Source of the DNA: Shewanella litorisediminis
Lineage (GTDB): Bacteria; Pseudomonadota; Gammaproteobacteria; Enterobacterales; Shewanellaceae
NCBI RefSeq assembly: GCF_016834455.1
Contig: NZ_CP069213.1
Location: forward strand, 3,511,501 to 3,575,500
Direction: 5' to 3'
DNA: 64,000 nucleotides
The position numbers and the translations under genes are program-made. The notes beneath the pieces are model-generated. The model saw only the letters and a program-made list of their open reading frames with translations, was not told the origin of the DNA and ran no database searches. Positions 30,201 to 40,426 of the stretch are shown here, piece by piece (within the stretch, counting starts at the first letter, position 1; each line of letters opens with the position of its first letter).

Positions 30201-30497
30201 TCAGATCCCGCCAAGGTTGAAGCCAGCCTATATCAGGCTATCGAGGAATGTGAGCATGCCCTGCCTAATCCAGAGCCTGAAGTCTGGTTTGCCGGTTTTG
30301 GTCAGCATACCCAGGACTATGAAGTCAGAGCCTATGCTAAAGACATGGGCAGCCGCTGGCCGCTCAGACACGACCTGCATAAACGCATCCGAACCAAGCT
30401 GAAAGAAAATAATCTGGAACTGGCCTATCCACAGATGGAAATCACCATCAAACAAGGGGGTGCGCCAAGTCGTGATCCCCAGATCCAGCTGCGCTGA
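27294..30497 (+). CDS. mscM: large mechanosensitive channel of the MscS superfamily (MscM/YjeP type)
   Basis: 1067 aa. It has a signal peptide (MIRTLLIALVFISFLCEANS), a long glutamine-rich coiled-coil periplasmic domain (about 40-480), roughly ten membrane helices (about 490-880), and a C-terminal MscS core (pore helix GLSVGLGFGLQEIFANFISG; beta domain EKPVRIGDTVTIRDLSG and IIVPNKAFI). It opens under membrane tension in hypo-osmotic shock. Its place after psd matches E. coli mscM, although a DMT gene intervenes here. The periplasmic part looks richer in A/T and Gln codons than its neighbours. ATG 27294 lacks a strong ribosome site. Confidence 0.9.
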   Translation: MIRTLLIALVFISFLCEANSPLQLDKRFGFTSNQPQSQSTPEQQTQEILSNIETLSQIAGEYQDKFLTFDTEKAALNKAFASAQKELNLARRQDLNQQASAAHLRLSELKETEIQLLQQQASLLQRHNQLPTLVSSARQALVQHQKSPLLTPDTAAGVLQQTQRHYYEQNLATLETEQATSQTRIELVQLRLKVVRSQLKQQELFIEKLNRAISDDRQAITEATLADSLSPADDHDDDLVLRLKASNEQLGQKLQNLTLQIDDVVKQQEAAETRSQQQSQQISNIQTQIAWVKTNSAFGERFLQMLHNLPKPPNPQASERQIAETRLARYQIEQYLALNQEQLNQQDQFSPVQYDLLTAESKLLKQLMLSFDQLLSELAKLKVSQENLLDQYHTLKNTLSEHLFWVPNAAPIGKLWITDLHRSLIWLFQQAPWQQLSQALDEQGEYWSWWLILLVLCLAIQDIIKPHFYRALNRLTAPVGKVTQDNFMYTLETLLVTVAYALILPSPVILAGAFFMLSQYNLVQAVGCSLLVMGCAYLVYRIMFLLSMDNGLLIGHFARPKEIIDFSKMRLKSLMLLTIPLVAIVSFAEVLGLSLLRNSIGRGAFILLCFQLFWFYRDMVKFANKYKSEQQGPSKNRRLLQRLLWMVVLLTPVVSAVLAWRGFYFTAFQLLLQLQLSLLLVLGFVLLYQLIKRWMLIERRRIAFDRAKARRAEKLSQRERGETLLGDNLDVYEEPSVDLETISSQSLGLVRSLLILAFLASLIGLWTQTHSAMYSLLDGINLWNSTTLIDGNEQMVPVTLKSVLFGILFIVFSLIIATNLPGLLELVLLQRLDLSPGTGFAISTVSRYLVVMLGTLVGFSTLGMEWSKLQWLIAALSVGLGFGLQEIFANFISGLIILFEKPVRIGDTVTIRDLSGTVSKIQIRATTIIDWDRKEIIVPNKAFITEQLINWSLSDPITRVIIKVAVARDSDPAKVEASLYQAIEECEHALPNPEPEVWFAGFGQHTQDYEVRAYAKDMGSRWPLRHDLHKRIRTKLKENNLELAYPQMEITIKQGGAPSRDPQIQLR

Positions 30498-30511
30498 GCC
30501 AAGGAGAATCC

Positions 30512-31234
30512 ATGTTAATTTTCGCTCACCGGGGGGCCAGCGGTTACGCCCCGGAAAATACCCTCAAGGCCATGGCCTTGGCACTGGAGCTGGGGGCAGA
30601 AGCTGTGGAACTTGACGTGCATAACGTCGAGGGAGAATTGGTGGTCTTCCACGACAGGCGTTTGGAAGGCAAAAGTAATGGCAAGGGGCTCATTCACCAC
30701 CAAACGCTGACAGAGCTTCAAAAGCTGTCGGTGCGCGGTGAGCCTATTCCTACCCTATGGCAGGTACTTGAACTCCTTAATGCCCGCTGCATAGTCAATA
30801 TTGAATTAAAAGGCATACACACGGGCGAGCCCATGAAGGCCATGTACCACAGGGCCATGGCCGAGCTGGGTTATTCTCCGGAACAGCTGCTGATTTCCTC
30901 TTTTAACCATCCTGAGCTGGCAGCCTTTAAAGCCGCAGTGCCCGAGGCACGAATTGCGCCGCTTTTGGGCTCGCTTCCACTGGACGGCGCTGCCATCGCA
31001 GGGCAGATGCAGGCCTGGTCTCTGCATCTTGATGTGAGCTTTATCAGTCAGGCTATATTGGACCAAGCCCACGCAATGGGGGTGAAGGTATATGTTTACA
31101 CAGTGGATGATGGCGATGATATCCGCGCGCTTGCAGCCATGGGGGTTGACGGGGTATTTGCCAACTACCCCGATGCGGCAAAGAAGGCCCTTGGCGAGCC
31201 TTCAAGCTTCGATTATCAACATTGGTTCGGCTGA
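30512..31234 (+). CDS. ugpQ: cytoplasmic glycerophosphodiester phosphodiesterase (UgpQ-like)
   Basis: 240-aa GDPD enzyme releasing glycerol-3-phosphate from glycerophosphodiesters. Motifs are FAHRGASGYAPENT (catalytic His and Arg), AEAVELDVH (metal Glu/Asp) and VVFHDRRLEG; INIELKG-type metal ligation appears as CIVNIELKG. No signal peptide, which separates it from periplasmic GlpQ. AAGGAG precedes ATG 30512, 15 bp after mscM, so a lipid-turnover transcript psd-DMT-mscM-gdpD is plausible. Confidence 0.88.
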   Translation: MLIFAHRGASGYAPENTLKAMALALELGAEAVELDVHNVEGELVVFHDRRLEGKSNGKGLIHHQTLTELQKLSVRGEPIPTLWQVLELLNARCIVNIELKGIHTGEPMKAMYHRAMAELGYSPEQLLISSFNHPELAAFKAAVPEARIAPLLGSLPLDGAAIAGQMQAWSLHLDVSFISQAILDQAHAMGVKVYVYTVDDGDDIRALAAMGVDGVFANYPDAAKKALGEPSSFDYQHWFG

Positions 31235-31244
31235 TGCTGGGGCA

Positions 31245-31577
31245 TCAAAGCTGGCGCTGACGCTGCGCCCATACCCCAATAAAGATAAAACTTAACACCA
31301 GTACAGGCACCAACCAGGTGCCTGTCAGCCCCCTGAGCCCCGTCGCCAACTGTGGCGCCAGCCAAACAATTAATATCCCAAAGCCAAACGCATTGATGAG
31401 AATAAACAGGCTGGTCCTCACCACAAAGTGACGTGCACCCACCAGTCTTTGCATCGCGCGATTGATATCCGGCGCCAATACGATAAGCACACAGGCCACC
31501 AGTGCCGTGGCAATTTCTGACATCCAGGGATGAAGAGATGCCGCCAACTTATTACAGAGTACTTGAATTGTTTCCAT
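31245..31577 (-). CDS. small membrane protein, probably DUF3392 family
   Basis: 110 aa with three hydrophobic helices (EIATALVACVLIVLAPDINR, VVRTSLFILINAFGFGILIVW, WLVPVLVLSFIFIGVWAQ) and a basic end. It resembles from memory the DUF3392 proteins of Vibrio and Shewanella; function unknown. Start METIQVLCNKL at 31577 is preferred over an in-frame TTG at 31604. It converges on the phosphodiesterase gene and diverges from the dehydrogenase gene, with a palindrome in the shared upstream region. Confidence 0.7.
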   Translation of the reverse strand: METIQVLCNKLAASLHPWMSEIATALVACVLIVLAPDINRAMQRLVGARHFVVRTSLFILINAFGFGILIVWLAPQLATGLRGLTGTWLVPVLVLSFIFIGVWAQRQRQL

Positions 31578-31586
31578 ACGACTAAA

Positions 31587-31611
31587 GTAGTTATGATAGC
31601 GCAATAACTAC
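31587..31611. promoter_or_regulatory. palindrome in the divergent promoter region (operator candidate)
   Basis: GTAGTTAT (31587-31594) and ATAACTAC (31604-31611) form a perfect 8-bp inverted repeat with a 9-nt spacer. It lies between the starts of two divergent genes (31577 and 31632) and contains a TATGAT -10-like element. Confidence 0.45.
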
Positions 31612-31631
31612 AAGAATAAGGGGAACTCACC

Positions 31632-32558
31632 TTGAGACACAAGCTACTGCTTCTGACCCGCGAAAATGAGCGTTACCGCAGCTTATTGGCTTCCTGCCAT
31701 CTACCGGAACTTGAACTGCTGGATGACAATCCGGCCAACATTCGACTGGCCGATATTTGGCTGGCGGAGCCTGGGCTTGCCGCCCCCCTTGTTAATCACG
31801 CCACTGAACTGCGCTGGATGCAGTCTACCTTCGCCGGGGTCGACTTGTTGGTTAAGCCCCGCCAACGGCGTGACTATCTACTCACCAACGTGCGGGGCAT
31901 TTTCGGCCCGCTGATGAGTGAATACCTCTTTGGTTACCTGCTCGCCCGGCAACGGGAACATGCACTCTACAAAAGCCAACAGCAACAAAAAATTTGGTTA
32001 CCGGGCAGCTATAAAACCCTGCAAGGTTCAGAGCTGTTGCTGCTTGGCACGGGATCCATTGCCAAGCATCTGGCCCAAACCGCCAAGCACTTTGGCATGA
32101 GAGTCACAGGTATCAATCGCAGCGCCAAAGCCACCCCGGGCTTCGATGAAGTGGCCACTCTGGATGCCTTGCCAACACTCATGGCAAGGGCTGATGCCAT
32201 TGCCAGTATCCTGCCCAGTACCGAGGCTACCCGGGGCATCTTAAATGAACAGATACTGGCGCAGATGAAACCCGATGCGGTGCTGTTCAATCTTGGCCGG
32301 GGTGATGTGCTCGATCTGGATGCGCTGGAGCGTCAGCTCAGGCAACATCCGCAGCAGCAAGCGGTATTGGATGTGTTTAATCAGGAGCCGCTGCCGGAAG
32401 AACACCCGATTTGGGGGCTTGGCAACGTCATCGTCACGCCGCATATTGCCGCACCGAGCTTTCCAGAGCAGGTGGCCGAGATTTTCAGCAGCAATTATCA
32501 CAAGTTTCTCCTCGGAGAGACCCTGTCCCACAGGGTGAACTTCGAACGAGGCTACTAA
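31632..32558 (+). CDS. D-isomer-specific 2-hydroxyacid dehydrogenase (GhrA/hydroxypyruvate reductase-like)
   Basis: 308-aa NAD(P)-dependent dehydrogenase. The Rossmann motif is GTGSIAKH, and the catalytic triad is Arg in NLGRGDVLD, Glu in NQEPLPEEH and His in TPHIAAPSF. The N-terminal part (STFAGVDLL, GPLMSEYLFGYLL) is like glyoxylate/hydroxypyruvate reductases; substrate not certain. The start appears to be TTG 31632 (AAGGGGAA lies upstream). It ends 25 bp before a terminator and is probably monocistronic. Confidence 0.85.
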   Translation: MRHKLLLLTRENERYRSLLASCHLPELELLDDNPANIRLADIWLAEPGLAAPLVNHATELRWMQSTFAGVDLLVKPRQRRDYLLTNVRGIFGPLMSEYLFGYLLARQREHALYKSQQQQKIWLPGSYKTLQGSELLLLGTGSIAKHLAQTAKHFGMRVTGINRSAKATPGFDEVATLDALPTLMARADAIASILPSTEATRGILNEQILAQMKPDAVLFNLGRGDVLDLDALERQLRQHPQQQAVLDVFNQEPLPEEHPIWGLGNVIVTPHIAAPSFPEQVAEIFSSNYHKFLLGETLSHRVNFERGY

Positions 32559-32582
32559 TACAAAGCTTTGAAAAAGCATGAG

Positions 32583-32607
32583 AAAAGGCGCTATGTGCGC
32601 CTTTTTT
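32583..32607 (+). terminator. Rho-independent terminator of the dehydrogenase gene
   Basis: AAAAGGCGC-TATGT-GCGCCTTTTTT hairpin just after the stop codon. Confidence 0.85.
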
Positions 32608-32705
32608 ATTGACCGTGAGCTTTTGGTAAAACCTAATTTCAGCCAAAAGAGCACGGGTTTTCGCCAGCTTTGGGCATTGAGTCTGGCCTGTTTGCAGATA
32701 ACCGC

Positions 32706-32727
32706 TAAGTGAGAAATAGCTCACTTA
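32706..32727. promoter_or_regulatory. inverted repeat upstream of bfd (operator candidate)
   Basis: TAAGTGAG and CTCACTTA are perfect 8-bp arms around a 6-nt spacer. They end 16 bp before the -35 of the bfd promoter, the position of an activator or repressor site. No T-run follows, so it is not a terminator. Confidence 0.45.
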
Positions 32728-32742
32728 TATAAAAAAGCGTTA

Positions 32743-32772
32743 TTGATGATGAGAACGGTTTTTATTTATAAT
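32743..32772 (+). promoter_or_regulatory. bfd promoter, possibly Fur-controlled
   Basis: TTGATG (32743-32748), 18-bp spacer, perfect TATAAT (32767-32772), then 33 bp to ATG. GATGATGAGAAC across the -35 and spacer resembles two Fur hexamers (GATAAT), which would fit iron control of bfd, but the match is partial. Confidence 0.55.
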
Positions 32773-32805
32773 CCACTGCATTCAACCACCGGAGCATTTT
32801 TCATC

Positions 32806-32997
32806 ATGTATGTCTGTGTTTGTTATGCCGTAACAGATACCCAAATCCAGGAAGCCGTTCATCAGGGCGATACCACCCTGGCCGCGGTGAAAAAGCGCCT
32901 GGGTGTGGGCAGCCAATGTGGCAAGTGCATTCAGACAACTCTTGAAGTGATTCAGCGCCAGCTGGACGTAGAGCCCAATTACTACGAAGTGGCCTGA
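32806..32997 (+). CDS. bfd: bacterioferritin-associated ferredoxin
   Basis: 63-aa [2Fe-2S] protein that binds bacterioferritin and supplies electrons to release stored iron. All four cluster cysteines are visible: CVC near the N terminus (Cys4, Cys6) and CGKC near residue 38-41 (GVGSQCGKCIQTTLEVI). The start MYVCVCYAVTDTQIQEAV at 32806 is the family start with GGAG about 11 nt upstream. No bacterioferritin gene is adjacent. Confidence 0.93.
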   Translation: MYVCVCYAVTDTQIQEAVHQGDTTLAAVKKRLGVGSQCGKCIQTTLEVIQRQLDVEPNYYEVA

Positions 32998-33084
32998 TAC
33001 GACCACATTGCTACCTCGCAGACGCAGTGCATTGACCGCTATTTAAGAAGCATTTGTTGCGCCCCGTTCGACACAGATTTCAAT

Positions 33085-33114
33085 AAAAAAGCACTGCCAC
33101 GGCAGTGCTTTTTT
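33085..33114. terminator. bidirectional Rho-independent terminator
   Basis: AAGCACTGCC/GGCAGTGCTT hairpin with A- and T-runs, between convergent bfd and parC. Confidence 0.9.
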
Positions 33115-33148
33115 ATGATTGTGTGTAACACGGGTGCATCCCAAGACC

Positions 33149-35419
33149 TTACAAGGCGGGGGTGTCACCTTCGCCCAGCTCGACACTGTCTACCCGCTGC
33201 AGACCTCTTGGCAGCTTGGCGCCACGACGGCCCCGCTCCCCTCGATAATGCTCAAGATCCGAGCTCTTCAACGTCAGCTTACGCTTACCTGCCCAAAGGG
33301 TCACGGCGGAATCTGCCGGCACCAGATGCAAATGTGTCAGGAGTTCTTCCCGGTTCTTGGCCCGCTCACTGGGAATACCGATAATTTTATTGCCCTTACC
33401 CTTCGCCAGTTGCGGCAGGGCATCCAGCCCAAAGACCAGCATTCTGCCTTCATTGGTGATGGCCAGAATGGATGGATTGGCGTCTTTATCCACCCGGCGG
33501 GGCGCCAGCGCCTTGGCACCGGATGGTAAACTGAGCAGCGCCTTACCTGCCTTGTTACGGGAGATCATGTCGGCAAAGGAGCACACAAAGCCATAACCCG
33601 CGTCACTGGCCAGCAGGTAGTGCTGCTGCTCTTCACCCAGGAGCACATGCTCCATGGTTTCGCCCGGCGCCATATTAAAGCGGGTGGTAATAGGCTCACC
33701 CTGACTTCTCGCCGACGGCAGGGTATGGGTATCGGTGGAGAAGGCGCGACCTGAGCTGTCGATAAATACGCTTTGTTGGTTACTGCGCCCCTGTGCTGCA
33801 CACAGGAAGCTATCACCCGCTTTATAAGAGAGGGCGCCTGCGTCTATATCATGGCCCTTGGCACAGCGTACCCAACCCTTTTCTGAAAGCACCACGGTCA
33901 CGGGTTCGGTGGGCAGCAGCTCCTGCTCGGTCAGGGCGCGGGACTCTTCACGCACCACCAGCGGCGAGCGGCGATCGTCACCGTAGGTTTCGGCATCCTT
34001 TTCCAGTTCTTTCTTAATCAGGGTCTTGAGACGTCGCTCCGAACCCAGGATCTGCTCCAACTTATTACGCTCTTCCTCAAGCTCGCTCTGCTCGGTTTTG
34101 ATTTTCATCTCTTCGAGTTTGGCCAGATGACGCAGCTTGAGTTCCAGAATGGCTTCGGCCTGGCGATCAGACAGACCGAAACGCGCCATCAACTCGGCCT
34201 TGGGATCATCATGGAAGCGGATGATCTCAATCACTTCGTCAATATTGAGGAAGGCAATCATCAAGGCTTCAAGGATGTGTAAGCGCGCCAGCACCTTGTC
34301 CAGACGGAACTGCAGGCGGCGACGCACGGTTTCGGTGCGGAACACCAGCCACTCGGCCAGCATGTCCTTGAGGCCTTTTACCTTGGGACGGCCATCGAGG
34401 CCAATCACATTGAGGTTAACCCGATAACTCTTTTCAAGCTCAGTGGTGGCAAAGAGGTGCGCCATCAGCTGTTCCACATCTACCCGGTTGGAGCGTGGTA
34501 CCAATACCAGTCGCACCGGATTTTCGTGGTCAGACTCGTCGCGCAGGTCCGTCACCATCGGCAGCTTTTTCGCCTGCATCTGGGCAGCGATTTGCTCAAG
34601 GATCTTGCTGGAGCTCGCCTGATGCGGCAGAGCAGAGATCACCACCTCACCGTTTTCCATCTCGTAGACGGCGCGCATCCTGATGGAACCACGGCCAGAC
34701 TCGTAAATCTTGGCAATTTCATCGGCGGGGGTAATGATTTCCGCCTCGGTGGGATAATCGGGGCCCGGTACCAGCTCCATCAAGCGATTGAGCTCGGTAG
34801 CAGGGTTGTCGATTAACTCGATACAGGCGCGGGTCAGTTCGCGGGCGTTGTGGGGCGGAATATCCGTCGCCATACCCACAGCAATACCGGTGACCCCGTT
34901 GAGCAGAATGTGGGGCAAGCGCGCAGGCAACACCTTGGGTTCTTTCATGGTGCCGTCAAAGTTGACGCCCCAGTCCACGGTGCCCTGTCCAAGCTCTGAG
35001 AGCAGCACTTCAGAGAAGCGGGACAGCCTGGCTTCTGTATATCGCATGGCCGCGAAGGATTTGGGATCGTCAGGTGCACCCCAGTTACCCTGACCGTCAA
35101 CCAGTGGGTAGCGGTAAGAAAACGGCTGCGCCATCAATACCATGGCTTCGTAACAGGCACTGTCACCGTGGGGGTGATATTTACCCAGCACGTCACCCAC
35201 GGTGCGGGCGGATTTCTTGTGCTTCGACTGGGCATTGAGGCCCAGTTCGCTCATGGCATAGACGATACGTCTTTGCACCGGTTTGAGGCCATCACCGATA
35301 TGGGGAAGGGCCCGGTCCATGATCACGTACATGGAATAGTTGAGATAGGCCTCTTCGGTGAAGCGCCTCAGGGGCATTTGCTCCACACCATCCAGGCTTA
35401 AGTCAATGGCGTCACTCAT
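33149..35419 (-). CDS. parC: DNA topoisomerase IV subunit A
   Basis: 756-aa decatenating type II topoisomerase subunit. [20 protein letters not shown] opens the breakage-reunion domain; the catalytic Tyr is in [11 protein letters not shown]. The quinolone-determining segment [11 protein letters not shown] carries the usual wild-type Ser and Glu. The C-terminal half (about 500-740) forms the beta-pinwheel DNA-wrapping domain. Its ATG overlaps the preceding gene's TGA by 3 bp, so it is coupled to the dehydrogenase-like gene and probably to parE upstream. Confidence 0.97.
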   Translation of the reverse strand: MSDAIDLSLDGVEQMPLRRFTEEAYLNYSMYVIMDRALPHIGDGLKPVQRRIVYAMSELGLNAQSKHKKSARTVGDVLGKYHPHGDSACYEAMVLMAQPFSYRYPLVDGQGNWGAPDDPKSFAAMRYTEARLSRFSEVLLSELGQGTVDWGVNFDGTMKEPKVLPARLPHILLNGVTGIAVGMATDIPPHNARELTRACIELIDNPATELNRLMELVPGPDYPTEAEIITPADEIAKIYESGRGSIRMRAVYEMENGEVVISALPHQASSSKILEQIAAQMQAKKLPMVTDLRDESDHENPVRLVLVPRSNRVDVEQLMAHLFATTELEKSYRVNLNVIGLDGRPKVKGLKDMLAEWLVFRTETVRRRLQFRLDKVLARLHILEALMIAFLNIDEVIEIIRFHDDPKAELMARFGLSDRQAEAILELKLRHLAKLEEMKIKTEQSELEEERNKLEQILGSERRLKTLIKKELEKDAETYGDDRRSPLVVREESRALTEQELLPTEPVTVVLSEKGWVRCAKGHDIDAGALSYKAGDSFLCAAQGRSNQQSVFIDSSGRAFSTDTHTLPSARSQGEPITTRFNMAPGETMEHVLLGEEQQHYLLASDAGYGFVCSFADMISRNKAGKALLSLPSGAKALAPRRVDKDANPSILAITNEGRMLVFGLDALPQLAKGKGNKIIGIPSERAKNREELLTHLHLVPADSAVTLWAGKRKLTLKSSDLEHYRGERGRRGAKLPRGLQRVDSVELGEGDTPAL

Positions 35420-36552
35420 GGTTGCTCTTCCTGCGTTGGCGCCTCTTCTTCGGCTTCATGCCTGTAGAAGAACCGGTAAACGTTGCCTTTCAAATCGTCA
35501 GAGATAAACAGTGAACCGTCGGCGCCCAATGCCATGCCATAGGGTCGGGCCACCGGAAACTCACCATCCAGAAAGCTTATCAGGGTCTCACGGCGCTTTA
35601 CTTCCCCCTGGTCCAGGGTAAGCACCACTATCTGGTAGCCAATTTTGCTCGACCGGTTCCAGGAGCCGTTTTCTGCCACCAGCAACTGGTTATGATATTC
35701 CGCCGGAAATTGCTCGCCGCGATAAAACAGCATCCCCATGGGAGACACGTGGGCGGGCAGTTCATAAACCGGGCTCACTACCTTGAGGTTTTCAGGCTTC
35801 TCGTAGGCGGGCTCAATCACATTGCTGGCGTGCACATAGGGAAACCCATAGTGCATACCCTTGATATCGATTCGGTTTATTTCGTCCGGGGGCAGGTTGT
35901 CGCCCATCCAGTCCCGGCCGATATCGGCAAACCACAGCTTGCCATCTTCCGGAGCCCAGTCCATGCCGCGAACGCTGCGCACCCCAGTGGCAATCTGCTC
36001 ACTGGCACCTGTATCCACATCGATGGCGATAACAGAGCCGAAAGGCGACTCGGCCTCACACACGTTACAGGGTGCACCTATGGCGATATAGAGCCGGCCA
36101 TCGGGGCCAAATGCCATATAGCGGGCACTCTTTTTGGTATCGCCGGGGAGTTTGGAATAGATCTCTTTGGGGCGCCCTGGACGACGAAGGCGCTGCTCAA
36201 TTTCTTCATAACGCAGAATTTTGTCATCCAAGGCCACATAAAGATGGCCCTTGTGGAAGGCAATGGCTTCGGGATTGTCCAGGCCTTTACCCACCACATA
36301 GCGGCGATCCACGCGTCCGTCGTTATTGCTGTCGACCAACGCCGTGATTGTGCCCCCTTTGCCAGAGCCAACAAACAGGGTGCCATTGTCGCCCACGGCG
36401 AGCTGCTTGGCATCCTCAAGCTCTGAGGCATATTGGGTGATACCAAAGCCCTTGGTGACAGTGATTGTCATCGTTTGCTCGGCCTGAGTCTGCGTCGCCA
36501 AGCAGGCGAAGCAGGCAATCAGCAAGCGGCCGAGGTGTGTATTACTCAACAT
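35416..36552 (-). CDS. exported PQQ-type sugar/sorbosone dehydrogenase-like beta-propeller protein
   Basis: 378 aa from the preferred start [20 protein letters not shown] (signal peptide). AAAGAGA lies just before this ATG; an ATG at 36588 would add 12 residues. Repeated propeller strands such as [60 protein letters not shown] and [15 protein letters not shown] (long ones cited in part) match the soluble aldose/sorbosone dehydrogenase family. A CNVC pair sits at about residue 175. PQQ use is unproven and no PQQ genes are in the window. It sits between parE and parC and overlaps parC. Confidence 0.8.
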   Translation of the reverse strand: MLSNTHLGRLLIACFACLATQTQAEQTMTITVTKGFGITQYASELEDAKQLAVGDNGTLFVGSGKGGTITALVDSNNDGRVDRRYVVGKGLDNPEAIAFHKGHLYVALDDKILRYEEIEQRLRRPGRPKEIYSKLPGDTKKSARYMAFGPDGRLYIAIGAPCNVCEAESPFGSVIAIDVDTGASEQIATGVRSVRGMDWAPEDGKLWFADIGRDWMGDNLPPDEINRIDIKGMHYGFPYVHASNVIEPAYEKPENLKVVSPVYELPAHVSPMGMLFYRGEQFPAEYHNQLLVAENGSWNRSSKIGYQIVVLTLDQGEVKRRETLISFLDGEFPVARPYGMALGADGSLFISDDLKGNVYRFFYRHEAEEEAPTQEEQP

Positions 36553-36590
36553 TCTCTTTAGCCTGTTATCGTTATCATGGGCAGGCAACC

Positions 36591-38495
<1,905 letters not shown>

Positions 38496-38532
38496 TTATT
38501 CAGGCCATGGTGCGGCCCTGCGAGTCGGTTTG

Positions 38533-39108
38533 TCAAGGTAACTCTAAAAAAGCGGCAATATCCGGTAATTGCCGCTCAAAACCCACAAAACTGTGGTCTC
38601 CACCGGGTTCTATCAACATCCGGCAGCAATGGTATTTGCCGAGGGCCAGGCGGTAGTCCAGCACCTCGTCACCGGTTTGCAATAATACAAAAAAACGGTC
38701 GGGATTGGCTATCGCAGCAACATCATAGCGCTTGAGCGCTTCGCGGTGGGATGGCAACACCTGATAGTCCTCTCCGGTGTAGGGATTGTGCTGCGGCCCC
38801 AAAAAGGTTTCAAAAAGATCGTAGGGCGAAACGGCGGGATTAATCAGCGCGGCCTTTCCGCCGTAGGTTTCCGCCAGATAAGTGGCAAAAAAGCCCCCGA
38901 GGGAAGAACCAATAAATCTCAGCGGCTCGCCCCGCGCTTTGGCCTCTTCAGTTATCTGGCACAAGAGTGAAGCAGCCTGGTCAATATCTGCGGGCAATTG
39001 CGGCTGCACCAAGCGGAGACCGGCATGGTGGGCCGCGACAAAGTTTGCACTCAGTACGGCTTTTTCAGACTGCGGGGAGCTGTTGAATCCATGAATATAA
39101 AGCAGCAT
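38533..39108 (-). CDS. yqiA: esterase YqiA
   Basis: 191-aa alpha/beta hydrolase. The N terminus is MLLYIHGFNSSPQSEKA, the nucleophile is in GSSLGGFFATYLAE, the acid region in LLQTGDEVLDYR and the His in EPGGDHSFVGFE. E. coli YqiA has esterase activity on short acyl substrates; its natural role is unclear. GAGGATGT precedes ATG 39108. Gene order nudF-yqiB-cpdA-yqiA-parE is as in E. coli. Confidence 0.92.
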   Translation of the reverse strand: MLLYIHGFNSSPQSEKAVLSANFVAAHHAGLRLVQPQLPADIDQAASLLCQITEEAKARGEPLRFIGSSLGGFFATYLAETYGGKAALINPAVSPYDLFETFLGPQHNPYTGEDYQVLPSHREALKRYDVAAIANPDRFFVLLQTGDEVLDYRLALGKYHCCRMLIEPGGDHSFVGFERQLPDIAAFLELP

Positions 39109-39136
39109 ACATCCTCAGGCTGCGGTCTGCTGAACC

Positions 39137-39976
39137 TCAGTAACCGCTGGAGCTGTGGTCCGGGGCAAACCGATTGCCCGGCACACGATAAACATGTGTA
39201 TGAATGCTACCATCGCTCAAAAGCTCCAGCAAACGGTAGCCGGGCTGCAGATGGTCAAGGGCAAAGTAAGGCGACTTGGGCTTGAATTGAATACAGGTAG
39301 AAGGCGTCGCCATCAGCGGCAGCTCGCCCTCGGCGGTGGCATAGACTTCATCCACGGCCTGATGCACATGCCCCCAGAGAATGCCTTTAACCTGAGGGTA
39401 TGCTGAAACCCGGGCAAGAAAGTCGCGGCCATTGTCCATACAGTGCTGATCGAGCCAGGCACAATCCATCAGGATGGGATTATGGTGCATCACCAGCAAT
39501 GTATGATGATCGGGAAACTCGGCGATGGCTCGGTCAATGAGTGAGAACTGCAGCTCCCCCATATGACCGCCGGGCTTTCCCCGCACGGTACTGTCCAGCA
39601 TCAGAATTTGCCAGTTGCCAATCAGGATTCGCTGCTGACCAAAGACCCTTGGGCCTTGCATATGCAGGTTCATGACCCTGGGGTCATCATGGTTGCCGGG
39701 CAGGTAATGGCAAGGTAAATCAAGAAACTCGATGGCCTCTACGAAGTTGCGATAGGAATCAGGAGTGTAATCCTGACTGATATCACCGGTAGCAAGCATC
39801 AGGTGCGCGGGATAATGGGTGGCATTGAGAGTATTAAGCACAGCCGCCAGGCTCTGAGTGGTGTTCACGCCCAGCAGTTGTCCGTCGTTGCTGGCAAATA
39901 AATGTGGATCGGTGATCTGCACCAGACGCGCAGCTTCCCCTTCTGCCAACGAATATTCAACAGCCTCTTTCAGCAC
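39137..39976 (-). CDS. cpdA: 3',5'-cyclic-AMP phosphodiesterase CpdA
   Basis: 279-aa metallophosphoesterase that hydrolyses cAMP and so tunes CRP signalling. Metal motifs are ITDPHLF (D-x-H), LATGDISQDYT, LPGNHDDPRV (GNHD), LVMHHNPI and GILWGHVHQ (GHxH). GTG 39976 (VLKEAVEYSLAEGEAARLVQ) is chosen from the family N terminus; TTG at 39991, directly after the yqiB stop, is an alternative. Confidence 0.93.
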   Translation of the reverse strand: MLKEAVEYSLAEGEAARLVQITDPHLFASNDGQLLGVNTTQSLAAVLNTLNATHYPAHLMLATGDISQDYTPDSYRNFVEAIEFLDLPCHYLPGNHDDPRVMNLHMQGPRVFGQQRILIGNWQILMLDSTVRGKPGGHMGELQFSLIDRAIAEFPDHHTLLVMHHNPILMDCAWLDQHCMDNGRDFLARVSAYPQVKGILWGHVHQAVDEVYATAEGELPLMATPSTCIQFKPKSPYFALDHLQPGYRLLELLSDGSIHTHVYRVPGNRFAPDHSSSGY

Positions 39977-39991
39977 TATGTCTACCCACAA

Positions 39992-40426
39992 TTAAGACCG
40001 CACTGCCGATTGATATCGACAGCCAATCTTCAATAACTCTTCCAGGAATGCATTTACCTGGTACTTTTCATCACTTTGGTACATTCGCAAATTGGGATAA
40101 TCATACACCGCACTGAGGAGTGAAAACTGCCGACCAGTTAACACTTCTGCTAATTTAGCATCATGATAAATCCGAACCAATACCTTAGGGTCTTCAACCA
40201 GCGGAGTTTTTCCAAGTGGACGGGAAATTTCGACCAACTGAGTGTAGCGGGTATTTTCCACCAGCGTGATTTTAAGAATGCCGTGGCTGCCGCGAACACT
40301 GACGGGTGCATCCATGGCAAGCGCAGAGGGGAGCCAGCGCAGCAATAACGCATAGTTCCTGCCACACAAGGCCAAAAAGCCGTTGAGATCCGGCTGATAT
40401 CTGGCTTTTACTCCCTTGCTGTTCAA
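39992..40426 (-). CDS. yqiB: DUF1249 family protein YqiB
   Basis: 144-aa protein of unknown function, recognised by gene order and the segments YQPDLNGFLALCGRNYALLLR and VRIYHDAKLAEVLTGRQ. The start is TTG 40426, overlapping the nudF stop by 4 bp, with GGAG 6 nt upstream. Soluble, basic C terminus. Cotranscription with nudF and cpdA is likely. Confidence 0.87.
   Translation of the reverse strand: MNSKGVKARYQPDLNGFLALCGRNYALLLRWLPSALAMDAPVSVRGSHGILKITLVENTRYTQLVEISRPLGKTPLVEDPKVLVRIYHDAKLAEVLTGRQFSLLSAVYDYPNLRMYQSDEKYQVNAFLEELLKIGCRYQSAVRS

Noticed and set aside
35692..36426. 244-aa open frame opposite the PQQ-type dehydrogenase-like gene
   Set aside because: Antisense shadow of a gene with a signal peptide and clear propeller motifs; no start signals.
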